A stretch of DNA of 64,000 bases, taken from Agarivorans aestuarii. Lineage in GTDB: Bacteria > Pseudomonadota > Gammaproteobacteria > Enterobacterales > Celerinatantimonadaceae. Positions 8,812 through 18,154 of this stretch are shown here, in pieces. The stretch spans positions 4,241,501 to 4,305,500 of the forward strand of contig NZ_AP023033.1 in NCBI RefSeq assembly GCF_019670125.1, written 5' to 3'. Each line of letters starts with the position of its first letter. The stretch's first letter is position 1. The translations under genes and the position numbers were made by a program. A model generated the notes under the pieces. That model was not told where the DNA came from. It worked only from the letters and a program-made list of their open reading frames with translations, and did no database searches.

Positions 8812-9846
8812 CTAAGGCACTAACCAGCGGGTTAGCGATGAGCGGGTTAGTAACCAGCTCAGCACAAAGGCGAGCCCCAAGGCAGCAGCGCTAATCACAA
8901 CGAGCGCAATGCTAGAGTGGCCAAACCACTGATAAATGCCATAGTCGGGGTTACGTACTGGAATCAAAAATAAAGGGTGGACTAAATAAATTCCAAAACT
9001 GTATTTGGAGATAGTTTTGATTAATGGTCTAAATCCTTGCGGTACTCGCTCTGCGTAAGCTTTTATTAATACAAACAAGCTCATGGCAATCACTGCGGTA
9101 TTTAAGCTTTTATACCCCATGAATACACTGCTGTATTCCCCCTGCAACCAAATATAAAAGGCGCTACCAAATACATTAAATGCCAGCATTGCGCCGCCTG
9201 TGGCCAACCAAAATTTAAGGTGAGCTTGTTGGTCGTTGTTAAATAGATACCAGCCCATCACTAAATAGCCACTGTATAAAATGATGTTTTGACGTAGTGG
9301 AGTTTCTACCTTAAGCCAATGCATTAAGGTAAGCGTTAACCAAGCTGCTAGCAGTAACAAAATGCGTTGTTTTTCCATTTTATACAGTAGTGGAGCTAGC
9401 AGTGGGATCACAAAATAAAGTGGGATGAAATCGTAAAAAAACCATAGGTGATACCAAGTTTGTTCATTGGGCGAATGCTCTAACAAACTTGCGGTTGTAT
9501 CCCAAGACCACGCCCCTTCTTGATAACCCCCAACAAAGGCATAAATCACCGTCCACGCTAAAAAGGGCAATAAGACCTTAGCTAAACGCCGCGGCAAATA
9601 ATGCGCTGCATTAAAAGGCCGCTGATCAGACATCAGCAAAGCACCGCTGATCATGATGAAAATGGGCACTGCCCAGCGGCTAATAGCATTTAGGGAAATG
9701 GCCGGAAGCCACTCGTGCCAGGCTAGCTCAGGCACCATATCGCGATAAGGGCCGAGCACATGAATGCCCACTACGGCTATGGCAGCGATAAAGCGTAAAC
9801 ACTCTATATAGAACAGCGACGGTCGAGCCGCTTGATTATTAGCCAT
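8812..9846 (-). CDS. Acyltransferase 3 family membrane protein
   Basis: This 344-residue polytopic protein belongs to acyltransferase family 3 (OafA/WecH/YiaH type). It begins with LFYIECLRFIAAIAVVGIHVLG, including the conserved early histidine (residue about 29), and continues with RWAVPIFIMISGALL, the typical second signature. About ten hydrophobic segments follow. Such proteins transfer acetyl or other acyl groups from the cytoplasm to sugars of polysaccharides or lipids at the inner membrane. No polysaccharide biosynthesis genes are adjacent, so the acceptor is unknown. It is divergent from the diguanylate cyclase at 9962. Confidence 0.88.
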   Translation of the reverse strand: MANNQAARPSLFYIECLRFIAAIAVVGIHVLGPYRDMVPELAWHEWLPAISLNAISRWAVPIFIMISGALLMSDQRPFNAAHYLPRRLAKVLLPFLAWTVIYAFVGGYQEGAWSWDTTASLLEHSPNEQTWYHLWFFYDFIPLYFVIPLLAPLLYKMEKQRILLLLAAWLTLTLMHWLKVETPLRQNIILYSGYLVMGWYLFNNDQQAHLKFWLATGGAMLAFNVFGSAFYIWLQGEYSSVFMGYKSLNTAVIAMSLFVLIKAYAERVPQGFRPLIKTISKYSFGIYLVHPLFLIPVRNPDYGIYQWFGHSSIALVVISAAALGLAFVLSWLLTRSSLTRWLVP

Positions 9847-9961
9847 TACAATATTAACCTTTTTATTATTAAAATAGCAGCCAGCGCCAGTTTGGTTGCC
9901 TAAGCCTTACATTAACTTTACACTAAGATCTTGAATAAAGGCCAGTTTGCAAGGAGCGCAG

Positions 9962-11425
9962 GTGCCAATTTATAGCCCATGGAATGACAAACGTAAGTTT
10001 GTTTTCGGCTTATCTTTTATGTTGTTATGCGCCTTTTGGCTAACCTCATGGTTAAGCTACCAAGTTGCGCATAACTCACTAAGAGACCAAATAGAGTCTA
10101 ATCACCTGCCTTTAACCAGCGATACCGTTTATTCGGAAATTCAACGAGACTTATTACAACCGATCTTTATTTCATCATTAATGGCGCAAGATACCTTTGT
10201 TCGCGATTGGGCGATTTCCGGTGAAAATGATGCCCAGCCAATCATTCGCTATTTGGACAATATTCAGCAGCGCTACCAAACCATTACTAGCTTTTTTGTC
10301 TCTAGCTACAGTGGCCGTTACTATCATCCTTCTGGCATCATCAAAACCATCTCTAAAGATGATCCCGATGATGTGTGGTTTTATCGAGTGAGCCAATTAC
10401 CGCCCTCTCAAGAGTACGAAATCAACATCGACTACGATACCGCTGATAACAGTAGAACTACGGTCTTTGTTAACTACAAAGTATTCGATTTTGAAGAAAA
10501 GTTGATTGGTGTAACCGGGGTAGGACTGAACATAGAGTTTGTAAAAGAGCTCATTCAGCTCTACCAAACTCGCTATCAACGCAGCGTTTATTTCATTGAT
10601 GCCTTAGGCAATGTCACCTTAAGTGGCACTAACTACCAAGGCCCTAGAAACATTAGCTTGCGCAAAGGCTTAGCCTCTCAAGCAGCCTCATTACTTAGCG
10701 GGGCTAAAAACAGCTACCGTTTTAGCGAAGATGGCCAACAACACTATCTAAATGCTCGCTATATCCCAGAGTTTAACTGGTACCTAATTGTTGAACAGCA
10801 AGATGTTCCAGCGATTCAAGATCTAAAACACACGCTTTGGATAAACTTAAGCATTAGCCTGTTAGTTACAGTTTGCATGTTAATTGTGGCTAACTTTACC
10901 CTAGGCCGCTATCAGCGCCGCTTAGAGACGCTGGCATCCACCGACAAATTAACCGGTATCTATAATCGTCAAACCTTTGAAGGTCGCTTAGAGCAAGTAA
11001 TAGATATTCAACACCGGGCCAACAGCCCCTGCTCCATCATCATTTTCGACATCGACCACTTTAAGCAGGTTAACGATAAGTATGGCCACTTAGTCGGCGA
11101 TAGAGCCTTAAAAAAAGTGGCCGAAATAACCCGCCAATATATTCGCCAGTCGGACATTTTGTGCCGTTGGGGCGGTGAAGAGTTTATTGTATTGCTGCCT
11201 AACTGCGATGCCTTAGCCGCCCTAGAAGTAGCAGAAAAAATTCGTTTAGGTGTGAATAAAAGCGAACTCGAGATTGAGGGTAACTTACTTAGCATGAGCA
11301 TTAGCTGTGGCATTGCTCAAATCAAAACCCACGAAATACTCGCCAGCCTGTTAGTTGATCGTGCCGACAAAGCCATGTACCGCGCTAAGCAAAATGGCCG
11401 AAATAGAAGTGTATTAGCAGAATAA
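9962..11425 (+). CDS. Membrane diguanylate cyclase with periplasmic Cache-type sensor
   Basis: I choose the GTG at 9962 because AAGGAG lies 5 bases upstream; an in-frame TTG at 9947 would overlap this ribosome site. The 487-residue protein has helix 1 at about 16-36, a periplasmic sensor of Cache type (SFFVSSYSGRYYHPSG and GVTGVGLNIEF strings), helix 2 at about 295-315 and a GGDEF domain. The active loop is GGEEF, preceded at the correct five-residue distance by RQSD, an RxxD inhibitory site. It should make cyclic di-GMP and be subject to product inhibition. The ligand is unknown. It shares this layout with the protein at 1459 but lacks the PAS domain. Confidence 0.92.
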   Translation: MPIYSPWNDKRKFVFGLSFMLLCAFWLTSWLSYQVAHNSLRDQIESNHLPLTSDTVYSEIQRDLLQPIFISSLMAQDTFVRDWAISGENDAQPIIRYLDNIQQRYQTITSFFVSSYSGRYYHPSGIIKTISKDDPDDVWFYRVSQLPPSQEYEINIDYDTADNSRTTVFVNYKVFDFEEKLIGVTGVGLNIEFVKELIQLYQTRYQRSVYFIDALGNVTLSGTNYQGPRNISLRKGLASQAASLLSGAKNSYRFSEDGQQHYLNARYIPEFNWYLIVEQQDVPAIQDLKHTLWINLSISLLVTVCMLIVANFTLGRYQRRLETLASTDKLTGIYNRQTFEGRLEQVIDIQHRANSPCSIIIFDIDHFKQVNDKYGHLVGDRALKKVAEITRQYIRQSDILCRWGGEEFIVLLPNCDALAALEVAEKIRLGVNKSELEIEGNLLSMSISCGIAQIKTHEILASLLVDRADKAMYRAKQNGRNRSVLAE

Positions 11426-11430
11426 AACTT

Positions 11431-11458
11431 ACCCGCCAATTAGATTATTTAGCGGGTA
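11431..11458. terminator. Weak hairpin between convergent genes
   Basis: ACCCGC and GCGGGT form a 6-bp GC-rich stem around an AT-rich loop of about 15 bases, between the stops at 11425 and 11469. The long loop and lack of a T run make it only a possible terminator. Confidence 0.3.
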
Positions 11459-11468
11459 TTCGAATCTA

Positions 11469-11996
11469 TTAGTTAGCTTTTGGTGGGTAGTTTTCTAACA
11501 TCAAAGTGATTTGTTTATTAATGAATTCGGCGCGACTTTCTGGTCCCATAGTTTCACGTAGTTGGCTTTGCGAAATAGAGCGCCACACCAAGGCATTAGT
11601 TGCTGGATCAAAAAACTCTACAACCAGTTTGCCATATTTACGTTCTTTATAACGATCTGGTGAGCTCACACCAATAGCCCCGTGTTTGCGGCCTACACCC
11701 ACCGAGAACGAACCGCCGTATGATTCTAACTCCGTTGCTATATCGACCCGGTAGTCGACCAGCATATCGGCTTCTTCAACCGCTACCGCAGGTATACCTT
11801 TAGCTTGTAGTTGGCTGCTTAATTCACGTTCAATTCGTTGACCATCAATGGTTGCCACTGCATCTTCTGGCATTGGCACAAAGGCAAAATCTTTGAATTG
11901 AGAGAAGTCTTGATCAACATTGTAATCTAGTGCTGGTTTTACCGTGCATGCGGCGGCCATAAATGACAAACACGCAATTGCAAAAATTCGAAACAT
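11469..11996 (-). CDS. DUF4136 domain lipoprotein
   Basis: This 175-residue protein has a lipoprotein signal peptide with lipobox AAAC (cysteine about residue 17), followed by a DUF4136 domain: the start PALDYNVDQDFSQFKDFAFV and the late FFDPATNALVWRSISQSQL are characteristic. The domain forms a small alpha/beta fold found in many envelope lipoproteins; its function is not known. GGAG before the ATG supports the start. It is a single gene with its own leader. Confidence 0.87.
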   Translation of the reverse strand: MFRIFAIACLSFMAAACTVKPALDYNVDQDFSQFKDFAFVPMPEDAVATIDGQRIERELSSQLQAKGIPAVAVEEADMLVDYRVDIATELESYGGSFSVGVGRKHGAIGVSSPDRYKERKYGKLVVEFFDPATNALVWRSISQSQLRETMGPESRAEFINKQITLMLENYPPKAN

Positions 11997-12085
11997 AGTT
12001 CACTCCAAGTGCTTATAAGCACAAATTTCAATACCTTAAATCTAACACAAGTACGCCAATTTACCCCACCCATTATTGCTGTGAC

Positions 12086-12351
12086 TAGGGGCTGTTGATC
12101 TTTGGTGTTGAAATTTTTTTCGAGATAAGAGGGCTTTAATCGCGGCGAGCACTTAGAAGCCTAGTGGGCTAAGCAAGAAGTGCTTAACAAAGAGTAAAGT
12201 TCGCTTATCCGAACCCTTCGGGCAGCATTTCTTAGCCATTTATTCAGCGTTAGCGAGTGATTATTAAGCCCACTTAACTGCACACTCACTGCCTTGCCTA
12301 AATGGCTAATAAATTGCTGCAAAAACCATCAGCAAAGATCAACAGACCCTA
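12086..12351. mobile_element. MITE-like element with TA-flanked terminal inverted repeats
   Basis: The left end TAGGGGCTGTTGATCTTTG (12086-12104) matches the reverse complement of the right end (TAGGGTCTGTTGATCTTTG, ending 12351) at 18 of 19 positions, and similarity continues a few bases inward. TA stands at both outer edges, as expected for a TA target duplication. Inside, a second inverted pair exists: cagcatttcttagccattta near 12220-12245 against a region near 12298-12320. The 266-bp element has no reading frame worth calling. It fits a non-autonomous miniature inverted-repeat transposable element, perhaps mobilised by an IS630/Tc1-type transposase, which is inferred from TA only. It ends 5 bases before the tcdA -35 box. 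Confidence 0.65.
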
Positions 12352-12355
12352 ATGC

Positions 12356-12384
12356 TTAACCAAGTACCAAGGCTTTGTTATAAT
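12356..12384 (+). promoter_or_regulatory. Sigma-70 promoter of tcdA
   Basis: TTAACC (12356-12361, 4/6) and a perfect TATAAT (12379-12384) are separated by 17 bases, about 30 bases upstream of the tcdA start codon. Confidence 0.7.
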
Positions 12385-12413
12385 CGCCACCGTTATTTTT
12401 ATAGTGGTTTATC

Positions 12414-13196
12414 ATGTCTCAATTTGAACAACGCTTTGGCGGCATTGCGCGCCTTTATGGTCGCTCGGCGCTCAACACCTTCCGACAATCTCACGTATGT
12501 GTAATTGGCATTGGTGGTGTCGGCTCTTGGGCAGCAGAAGCTTTAGCTAGAAGTGGCATTGGTAAAATCACCCTGATAGATCTGGATGACATCTGCACCA
12601 CGAATACCAATCGTCAGATCCACGCCACCACCAGCACCGTGGGTCAGTCAAAAACCGAGGTAATGCGCCAGCGGATTTTACAAATAAATCCAGAGTGCCA
12701 ATGCCTAGAAATTGAAGACTTTGTTACCAAAGATAACCTTAGTGAATACATCACCAAAGACTTTGACTATGTGATTGATGCCATTGATAGCGTAAAAGCT
12801 AAATCAGCCTTAATTGCTTACTGTAAACGCAACAAAATCAAACTCATAACGGTAGGTGGCGCAGGCGGGCAAATAGATCCTACGCAAATCCAAATTACAG
12901 ATTTGGCCAAAACCATTCAAGATCCCCTAGCAGCCAAAGTCCGCAACGAGCTGCGCAGATTCTACAACTTCAGCAAAAACCCAAAACGAAAGTTTGGCGT
13001 AGATTGCGTATATTCTACCGAGCAACTAATTTACCCAAGCAGTGATGGTGAAACCTGTATGGCAAAACCCGATGCGGGCGGTACTATGCGTATGGATTGC
13101 AGCAGTGGCTTTGGTGCGGTCACTCACCTCACCGCGAGTTTTGCCTTTGCTGCTGTGTCTCGAGTGCTGAAAAAACTCGCCGCCAAAAGCCAGTAA
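12414..13196 (+). CDS. tcdA: tRNA threonylcarbamoyladenosine dehydratase TcdA
   Basis: TcdA (CsdL) is an E1-like ATP-dependent enzyme that cyclises t6A37 of tRNAs reading ANN codons to ct6A, working with the CsdA/CsdE sulfur system. The 260-residue protein begins with the family-typical QRFGGIARLYG. The nucleotide-binding glycine loop GIGGVGSWA covers residues 32-40, and LIDLDDICTTNTNRQIHA is the E1-family acidic segment after it. The later GGAGGQIDPTQI and GVDCVYSTEQ also match the family. Length is normal. It is cytoplasmic and monocistronic, with its own promoter and terminator. Confidence 0.95.
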   Translation: MSQFEQRFGGIARLYGRSALNTFRQSHVCVIGIGGVGSWAAEALARSGIGKITLIDLDDICTTNTNRQIHATTSTVGQSKTEVMRQRILQINPECQCLEIEDFVTKDNLSEYITKDFDYVIDAIDSVKAKSALIAYCKRNKIKLITVGGAGGQIDPTQIQITDLAKTIQDPLAAKVRNELRRFYNFSKNPKRKFGVDCVYSTEQLIYPSSDGETCMAKPDAGGTMRMDCSSGFGAVTHLTASFAFAAVSRVLKKLAAKSQ

Positions 13197-13234
13197 ATTG
13201 GCATATAAGCTAAAATACTCAAAGACTTAGCTTT

Positions 13235-13262
13235 AAAGCCAAACTATTTTTGGCTTTTTTTA
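13235..13262 (+). terminator. Rho-independent terminator of tcdA
   Basis: AAAGCCAAA and TTTGGCTTT form a 9-bp stem with a 5-base loop followed by a run of Ts, 39 bases after the tcdA stop. Confidence 0.9.
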
Positions 13263-13367
13263 CTACTCAAGCCTAAATAATTACTGGCTAAACCGCAAAA
13301 AAGTAAGGTTTTCTAGTATTTTAAGTTTGCTGTTCTATGCTTAATTCAATAGCAAAGGAGAGCAAAA

Positions 13368-15002
13368 ATGTCTTGGGATAAAACCAGCCTACGCTTCAAA
13401 ATACTGTCGGTTCTTGTTGCTTCGTTAGTGCTGCTTATGGCGGTAGCCATATACACTGCGCTGCACCTAAGAGAAACCGCAAACAGCTTTGATAAACTCA
13501 CTCATAACGAAGTACACCTTGAAGAAGTGGCTCTGCTGTCCCACATCGCCTTTAAAACTCAAATCCAAGAATGGAAAAACGTGCTTCTGCGTGGTCACGA
13601 CCCAGAGCAAAATAAAAAGTATTGGGATCGCTTCCAAGATAAGCAAAAAGAAGTTCAGCAACAGGTTGGCAAACTGGTCACAGAGCTAAGACAAGCCAAC
13701 TACCCAGAACTGGCAAAACTTGCAGAAGAGTTTTTGGCCTCACATAAAACACTCGGCACCGCCTATGCTAAAGGTAAAGCCGAATATGAGGCAGCAGGCT
13801 TTGATTTTAAAGTTGGCGATAAGGCGGTAAAAGGCATTGATAGGGCCCCGTCTAAATCCATGGCGCAGCTTAGCGACCAACTTAAATCGATAACTGCCGA
13901 GCAGGTCGAATTAAACACTGTGCGCGCCCACCAAGTAAGCAATATCAGCTTCATCATCATTGGTATTAGTGGCCTACTAGTGATTCTTGTTAGCTTCTTA
14001 TTTATGGAGCGCCAATGCATTAAGCCAATTAACTCTCTAGTAGAAGATATAGATGTATTAGCCAATGGTAAGCTTAATGTGACAGTACAGCTAGAGCGCG
14101 GCGACGAGCTAGGGAAATTGGCCAATGCGACTCGAAAACTACAACAATTTTTACTCAGCACCGTGTCTGATTTAAGCCAATCTGGTGAGCAGCTGCATAA
14201 CTCTTCAAACATGTTAAATAGCATGTCGGAAGATCTCGCCAAGGGCACCCACCAACAACGAGAAAGCTCTGATTTAGTGGCCACCGCTATTCAAGAGATG
14301 TCGCACTCGGCCAATGAGGTATCGCAAAATGCCGCCAATACTGCCGATACTACCCATAATACCGACTTAACCGCGCACAATGGCGCCGAAGCCATGAAGC
14401 AGGTAATCACCAGTATTAATACTCAGGTAGCCGATATTAGCCACGCTGGTGAAGTGGTTAAAGATTTAGCCACAGATACCAATAATGTAGGAGCGGTGCT
14501 TGATGTGATTAAAGGCATTGCCGAGCAAACTAACTTGCTGGCGTTAAATGCAGCGATTGAGGCAGCACGCGCTGGCGAACAAGGTCGAGGCTTTGCTGTG
14601 GTAGCCGATGAAGTAAGAACCTTGGCGCAAAAAACCCAACAAAGTACTAGCGAAATTCAAAACATTCTCGAGAAGATTCAAGGTGGTGCTAACAACGCAG
14701 TAACCGCCATGGAGCAAAGCCAAAGCCGAACCGACGAAGTTGTAGAACAAGTAGAAACAGCAGAAAGCCTGCTATCAGAAATTGTTACCTCCATTGGCAG
14801 CATTAATGAAATGAACTTACACATTGCCTCAGCCGCAAAGGAGCAAACTACTGTTGCTGGCGAGATTGCTTCACTGATTGAACGCATCGCCGATGTGGCC
14901 GCACAAAACTCTCAACAAGTGGATGAGTCAAATCAAATTAGTGGCCAGCTTAATCAACTAGCCGATGACTTCAATGTGCAGCTTAAGCGCTTTGAGTATT
15001 AA
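13368..15002 (+). CDS. Methyl-accepting chemotaxis protein with four-helix-bundle-type sensor
   Basis: This 544-residue chemoreceptor has helix 1 (about 11-33), a helical periplasmic domain of the 4HB_MCP class, helix 2 (about 188-210), a HAMP domain (about 211-265) and the cytoplasmic signalling domain. The invariant hairpin tip is visible: [23 protein letters not shown] followed by [15 protein letters not shown], where CheA and CheW dock. There is no C-terminal CheR-docking pentapeptide; the protein ends QLKRFEY. AAAGGAGAG upstream of ATG supports the start. The ligand is not evident. It has its own terminator and no neighbouring chemotaxis genes. Confidence 0.95.
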   Translation: MSWDKTSLRFKILSVLVASLVLLMAVAIYTALHLRETANSFDKLTHNEVHLEEVALLSHIAFKTQIQEWKNVLLRGHDPEQNKKYWDRFQDKQKEVQQQVGKLVTELRQANYPELAKLAEEFLASHKTLGTAYAKGKAEYEAAGFDFKVGDKAVKGIDRAPSKSMAQLSDQLKSITAEQVELNTVRAHQVSNISFIIIGISGLLVILVSFLFMERQCIKPINSLVEDIDVLANGKLNVTVQLERGDELGKLANATRKLQQFLLSTVSDLSQSGEQLHNSSNMLNSMSEDLAKGTHQQRESSDLVATAIQEMSHSANEVSQNAANTADTTHNTDLTAHNGAEAMKQVITSINTQVADISHAGEVVKDLATDTNNVGAVLDVIKGIAEQTNLLALNAAIEAARAGEQGRGFAVVADEVRTLAQKTQQSTSEIQNILEKIQGGANNAVTAMEQSQSRTDEVVEQVETAESLLSEIVTSIGSINEMNLHIASAAKEQTTVAGEIASLIERIADVAAQNSQQVDESNQISGQLNQLADDFNVQLKRFEY

Positions 15003-15027
15003 GTACTTATGAATAACGACCATAAAG

Positions 15028-15052
15028 AAGCCCAAGCAGATGCTTGGGCTTT
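15028..15052. terminator. Bidirectional terminator after the chemoreceptor gene
   Basis: AAGCCCAAGCA and TGCTTGGGCTT form an 11-bp stem, with T on the plus side and A/T on the other. It lies between the convergent chemoreceptor and RND permease genes. Confidence 0.85.
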
Positions 15053-15071
15053 TACTAGCTACAGTGTTGGC

Positions 15072-18000
15072 TTAGTCGGCTACCGTATCACCCACCAAGT
15101 GATCAACACTTGGCACTGGTTTGTGATTGGCACCCAAATAGGAGTAAATTACTGGCAATACAAACAATGTAAATACCGTACCAATGGATAAACCCGCACA
15201 AATAACCATACCAATATCAAAGCGTGCAGCAGCACCTGGACCAACAGCGAGTAGCAATGGTACCAAGCCCGCCACCATAGAGATGGTGGTCATCAAAATT
15301 GCACGCAAACGAATTCGGGCAGCATGGCGAATCGCAGTGATCTTGTCTTCACCTTTCAAGATTTGACGCTCTTTGGCTACTTCGCACATCAAAATACCGT
15401 GTTTAGTAATCAAACCAACGAGGGTAATCATACCAATTTGGGTATAGATATTGAGTGAGGCTAAGCCCCAGCCCATCATCAATAGCGCACCACAAATCGC
15501 TAACGGTACCGACACCATAATCACAATTGGGTCGCGAATACTTTCGAACTGCGCCGCCAATACCAAGAAGATAATCGCCAGTGCTAAGCCAAAGGTGGCA
15601 TACAAGGCTGAACCTTCTTGCACAAACTGACGAGATTCACCTTTGTACTCAAAACCATAACCCTTAGGTAAAATCTCTGCAGATTTTTGCTCTAAGAACT
15701 TAAGCGCGTCCCCCATGGTTTGGCCTGGCATTAAGGCACCATTTAAGGTTACCGAGTTGGTTTGGTTCATTTGCAGTAGCGAACTTGGCTGGCCGGTTAA
15801 GTCCCATTCAATCAAGTTAACCAAGGGTACCGGGCTACCATCAACGGTTTTCACATAGAACTGACCAATTGCCTCAGGGCTTAATCGGTCTTCACGCTTA
15901 ACCTGAGGGATCACCTCGTAAGAGCGACCATCATAGTTAATGTGGTTGATGTAACCATCACCCATTAAAGTACCCAAGGTGCTGGCAATGTCTGCCATCT
16001 TCACCCCATAGGCACCGGCTTTATCACGGTTAACTTTAATGTCTAAGGTTGCCGTTTGGAACTTGGTGTCTAAGTCGGTAAATACAAAGTAACCACTTTG
16101 CATAGCAGCTTGTTGTAGCTCCTGGGCTAGGCTCACCAAAGTGCGGTAATCACCGGTACCTTGCAATACAAACTGCACCGGAAAACCACCACTGGCACCG
16201 GGCAAAACCGGCAGCGGAAACGAAGCGACAGATACACCAGCGATGTCGGCGGTTTCGGCTTGAATCGCTTTAACCAGCTCATCTTGGCTCATGGTGCGAT
16301 CTTCCCACAAAGTGGTGTTTAAGAAGCCTAAACCCTGGGTCGCACTAGGTATACCCGCTAAGGTAAATGCACTGGCAATATCGTCTAAGGCCATGCCGCG
16401 TCGACCCACTTCGGTGGTGTATTGATCCATGTAGTCAATGTTTGCCCCAGCCGGACCATTCGCCATAATCATTGCAGCGCCTTTATCTTCAGCAGGTGCA
16501 AGTTCAGTAGGAATAATCTTCAGTAGCGGGTACAAAGAGCCCATCACAATAATGGCGAAGATCACCACCACAGGGCGGTACTTTAATACCCCGCCAACAA
16601 GTTTGTCGTAGCCGCTATCTAAACTATCTAAGAATTTATGAACGCCTACTTCAAAACGGCCCGGATTAGGGTTGTGCTTAAGTAATACCGAACACATCAC
16701 CGGCGATAAGGTTAAGGCAACAAAACCCGATACCACAACCGCGCCCGCAAGGGTAAGGGCAAACTCGGCAAACAATACGCCGGTTAAACCTTCGACCATG
16801 GCGATCGGCGAATACACTGCTGCTAAGGTAATGGTCATCGAAATTACCGGCAAGGCAATTTCGCGGGTACCAACAATGGCAGCATCAAAGGGTTTCATCC
16901 CTTGGCGAATATGCCGGTCAACGTTTTCCACCACAACAATGGCGTCGTCCACCACCAAACCAATTGCCAGCACCATAGCCAACAAGGTTAATAGGTTTAG
17001 CGAGAAACCTAAGGCTTGCATCGCCAAACACACACCAATCAGTGATAGCGGAATCGCGATAACTGGAATGAGTACTGCACGCAAGTTACCCATGAACAAG
17101 AAAATCACAACCACAACAATAATGGTGGCTTCCACAATGGTGGTAAGTACTTCATTAATCGATGATTCAATGTATTCCGTTGAATCATAAAGTACTTGCA
17201 TGCCCATGCTATCTGGAAGGTTAGCTTCCAAGTCGGGTAGCATTTCGGTAATCAACTTGGCAACGGTTAGCGGGTTGGCAGTAGGCGTTGGGTCAATGGC
17301 TACCACAACCGCGGTTTGTGCATCAGCTTTCGCTCGTACGGTTTCACGTGCTGCATCCAGCTCCAGCTCAGCCACATCGTTTAAGCGCACAATGCCACTT
17401 TCGCTACGCGCAACAATCAACTGCTCAAACTCGGCACGGGTTTTAAGATCGGTATCAGCTTCTACGTTATAAAGGAAGAAACGACTTTTAGCTTGACCCG
17501 GAGCCGACCTAAAGTTGTTGTTTTGCAGAGCGTTAACCACTTCTGCCGCGGTAAGTTTATGGTTCGCCAGTTTTACTGGATCTAACCATACCCGCATCGA
17601 CAACTGCGGCCCGTAAACATTGGCCTTGGCAACACCCGTTACCGTCACCATTTGCGGCTGCACGTTACGGTTTACATAATCCACAATTTGCGCCGCTTTT
17701 AGCTCATCACTACTAAAGGCGATGTACATAATCGAGGTACTAGAACCGGTTGAGCGCGAAATGTTGGGATCTAAGGCTTCACTGGGTAAACGCGCACGTA
17801 CAGCGTTTACTTTAGCCATAATCTCCGACAGTGCAGCATCTGGGTCGGCACCTGTTTTCATGTAAGCAGTAATGGTACTGCTGCCCATAGAAGAGTTAGA
17901 TTCCAAGAAATCTAAGTTATCCGCCTCAGCAATCGACTGCTGCAATGGCTGGGTAATAAAACCCTGTATAACTTCTGCAGGCGCACCATAATAAGCGGTG

Positions 18001-18143
18001 CTTACAGTAATAACCGTGTTGGTTAGCTCTGGATACTCGCGAATTTGCAGCTTAAATACTGATTGAATACCAATAATCAGCAGCAGCAAACTTAAAGACA
18101 GCGCTAATATCGGTCGCCGAATAAAAATATCGGTAAATCTCAT
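15072..18143 (-). CDS. RND efflux transporter permease (AcrB/MexB type)
   Basis: This inner-membrane proton antiporter (1023 residues) is the pump subunit of a tripartite exporter. It opens with MRFTDIFIRRPILALSLSLLLL and has the expected two six-helix halves separated by large periplasmic loops. The proton-relay aspartates are present as GLVVDDAIVVVEN (D399, D400) in helix 4. The glycine-rich GASGGFPVQFVLQGTG and the later LVGLITKHGILMCEVAKE segments are typical of the hydrophobic/amphiphilic efflux RND family. It lies 11 bases downstream of its adaptor gene, in the order tetR-adaptor-permease. No outer-membrane factor is encoded here, so a TolC-like protein elsewhere is probably recruited. 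Substrates are unknown. Confidence 0.95.
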   Translation of the reverse strand: MRFTDIFIRRPILALSLSLLLLIIGIQSVFKLQIREYPELTNTVITVSTAYYGAPAEVIQGFITQPLQQSIAEADNLDFLESNSSMGSSTITAYMKTGADPDAALSEIMAKVNAVRARLPSEALDPNISRSTGSSTSIMYIAFSSDELKAAQIVDYVNRNVQPQMVTVTGVAKANVYGPQLSMRVWLDPVKLANHKLTAAEVVNALQNNNFRSAPGQAKSRFFLYNVEADTDLKTRAEFEQLIVARSESGIVRLNDVAELELDAARETVRAKADAQTAVVVAIDPTPTANPLTVAKLITEMLPDLEANLPDSMGMQVLYDSTEYIESSINEVLTTIVEATIIVVVVIFLFMGNLRAVLIPVIAIPLSLIGVCLAMQALGFSLNLLTLLAMVLAIGLVVDDAIVVVENVDRHIRQGMKPFDAAIVGTREIALPVISMTITLAAVYSPIAMVEGLTGVLFAEFALTLAGAVVVSGFVALTLSPVMCSVLLKHNPNPGRFEVGVHKFLDSLDSGYDKLVGGVLKYRPVVVIFAIIVMGSLYPLLKIIPTELAPAEDKGAAMIMANGPAGANIDYMDQYTTEVGRRGMALDDIASAFTLAGIPSATQGLGFLNTTLWEDRTMSQDELVKAIQAETADIAGVSVASFPLPVLPGASGGFPVQFVLQGTGDYRTLVSLAQELQQAAMQSGYFVFTDLDTKFQTATLDIKVNRDKAGAYGVKMADIASTLGTLMGDGYINHINYDGRSYEVIPQVKREDRLSPEAIGQFYVKTVDGSPVPLVNLIEWDLTGQPSSLLQMNQTNSVTLNGALMPGQTMGDALKFLEQKSAEILPKGYGFEYKGESRQFVQEGSALYATFGLALAIIFLVLAAQFESIRDPIVIMVSVPLAICGALLMMGWGLASLNIYTQIGMITLVGLITKHGILMCEVAKERQILKGEDKITAIRHAARIRLRAILMTTISMVAGLVPLLLAVGPGAAARFDIGMVICAGLSIGTVFTLFVLPVIYSYLGANHKPVPSVDHLVGDTVAD

Positions 18144-18154
18144 GACCTACGCTC

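Noticed and set aside
13319-13345. Flagellar sigma-28 promoter before the chemoreceptor gene
   Set aside because: A TTAAGTTT-like box exists but the matching -10 element GCCGATAA is absent.
15009-15191. 60-residue plus-strand reading frame after the chemoreceptor
   Set aside because: It runs through the terminator and overlaps the end of the RND pump gene in antisense; no ribosome site.
16672-17472. Two open frames antisense to the RND pump
   Set aside because: They are composition artefacts opposite a strongly conserved membrane protein, rich in S, T and A with no domain.
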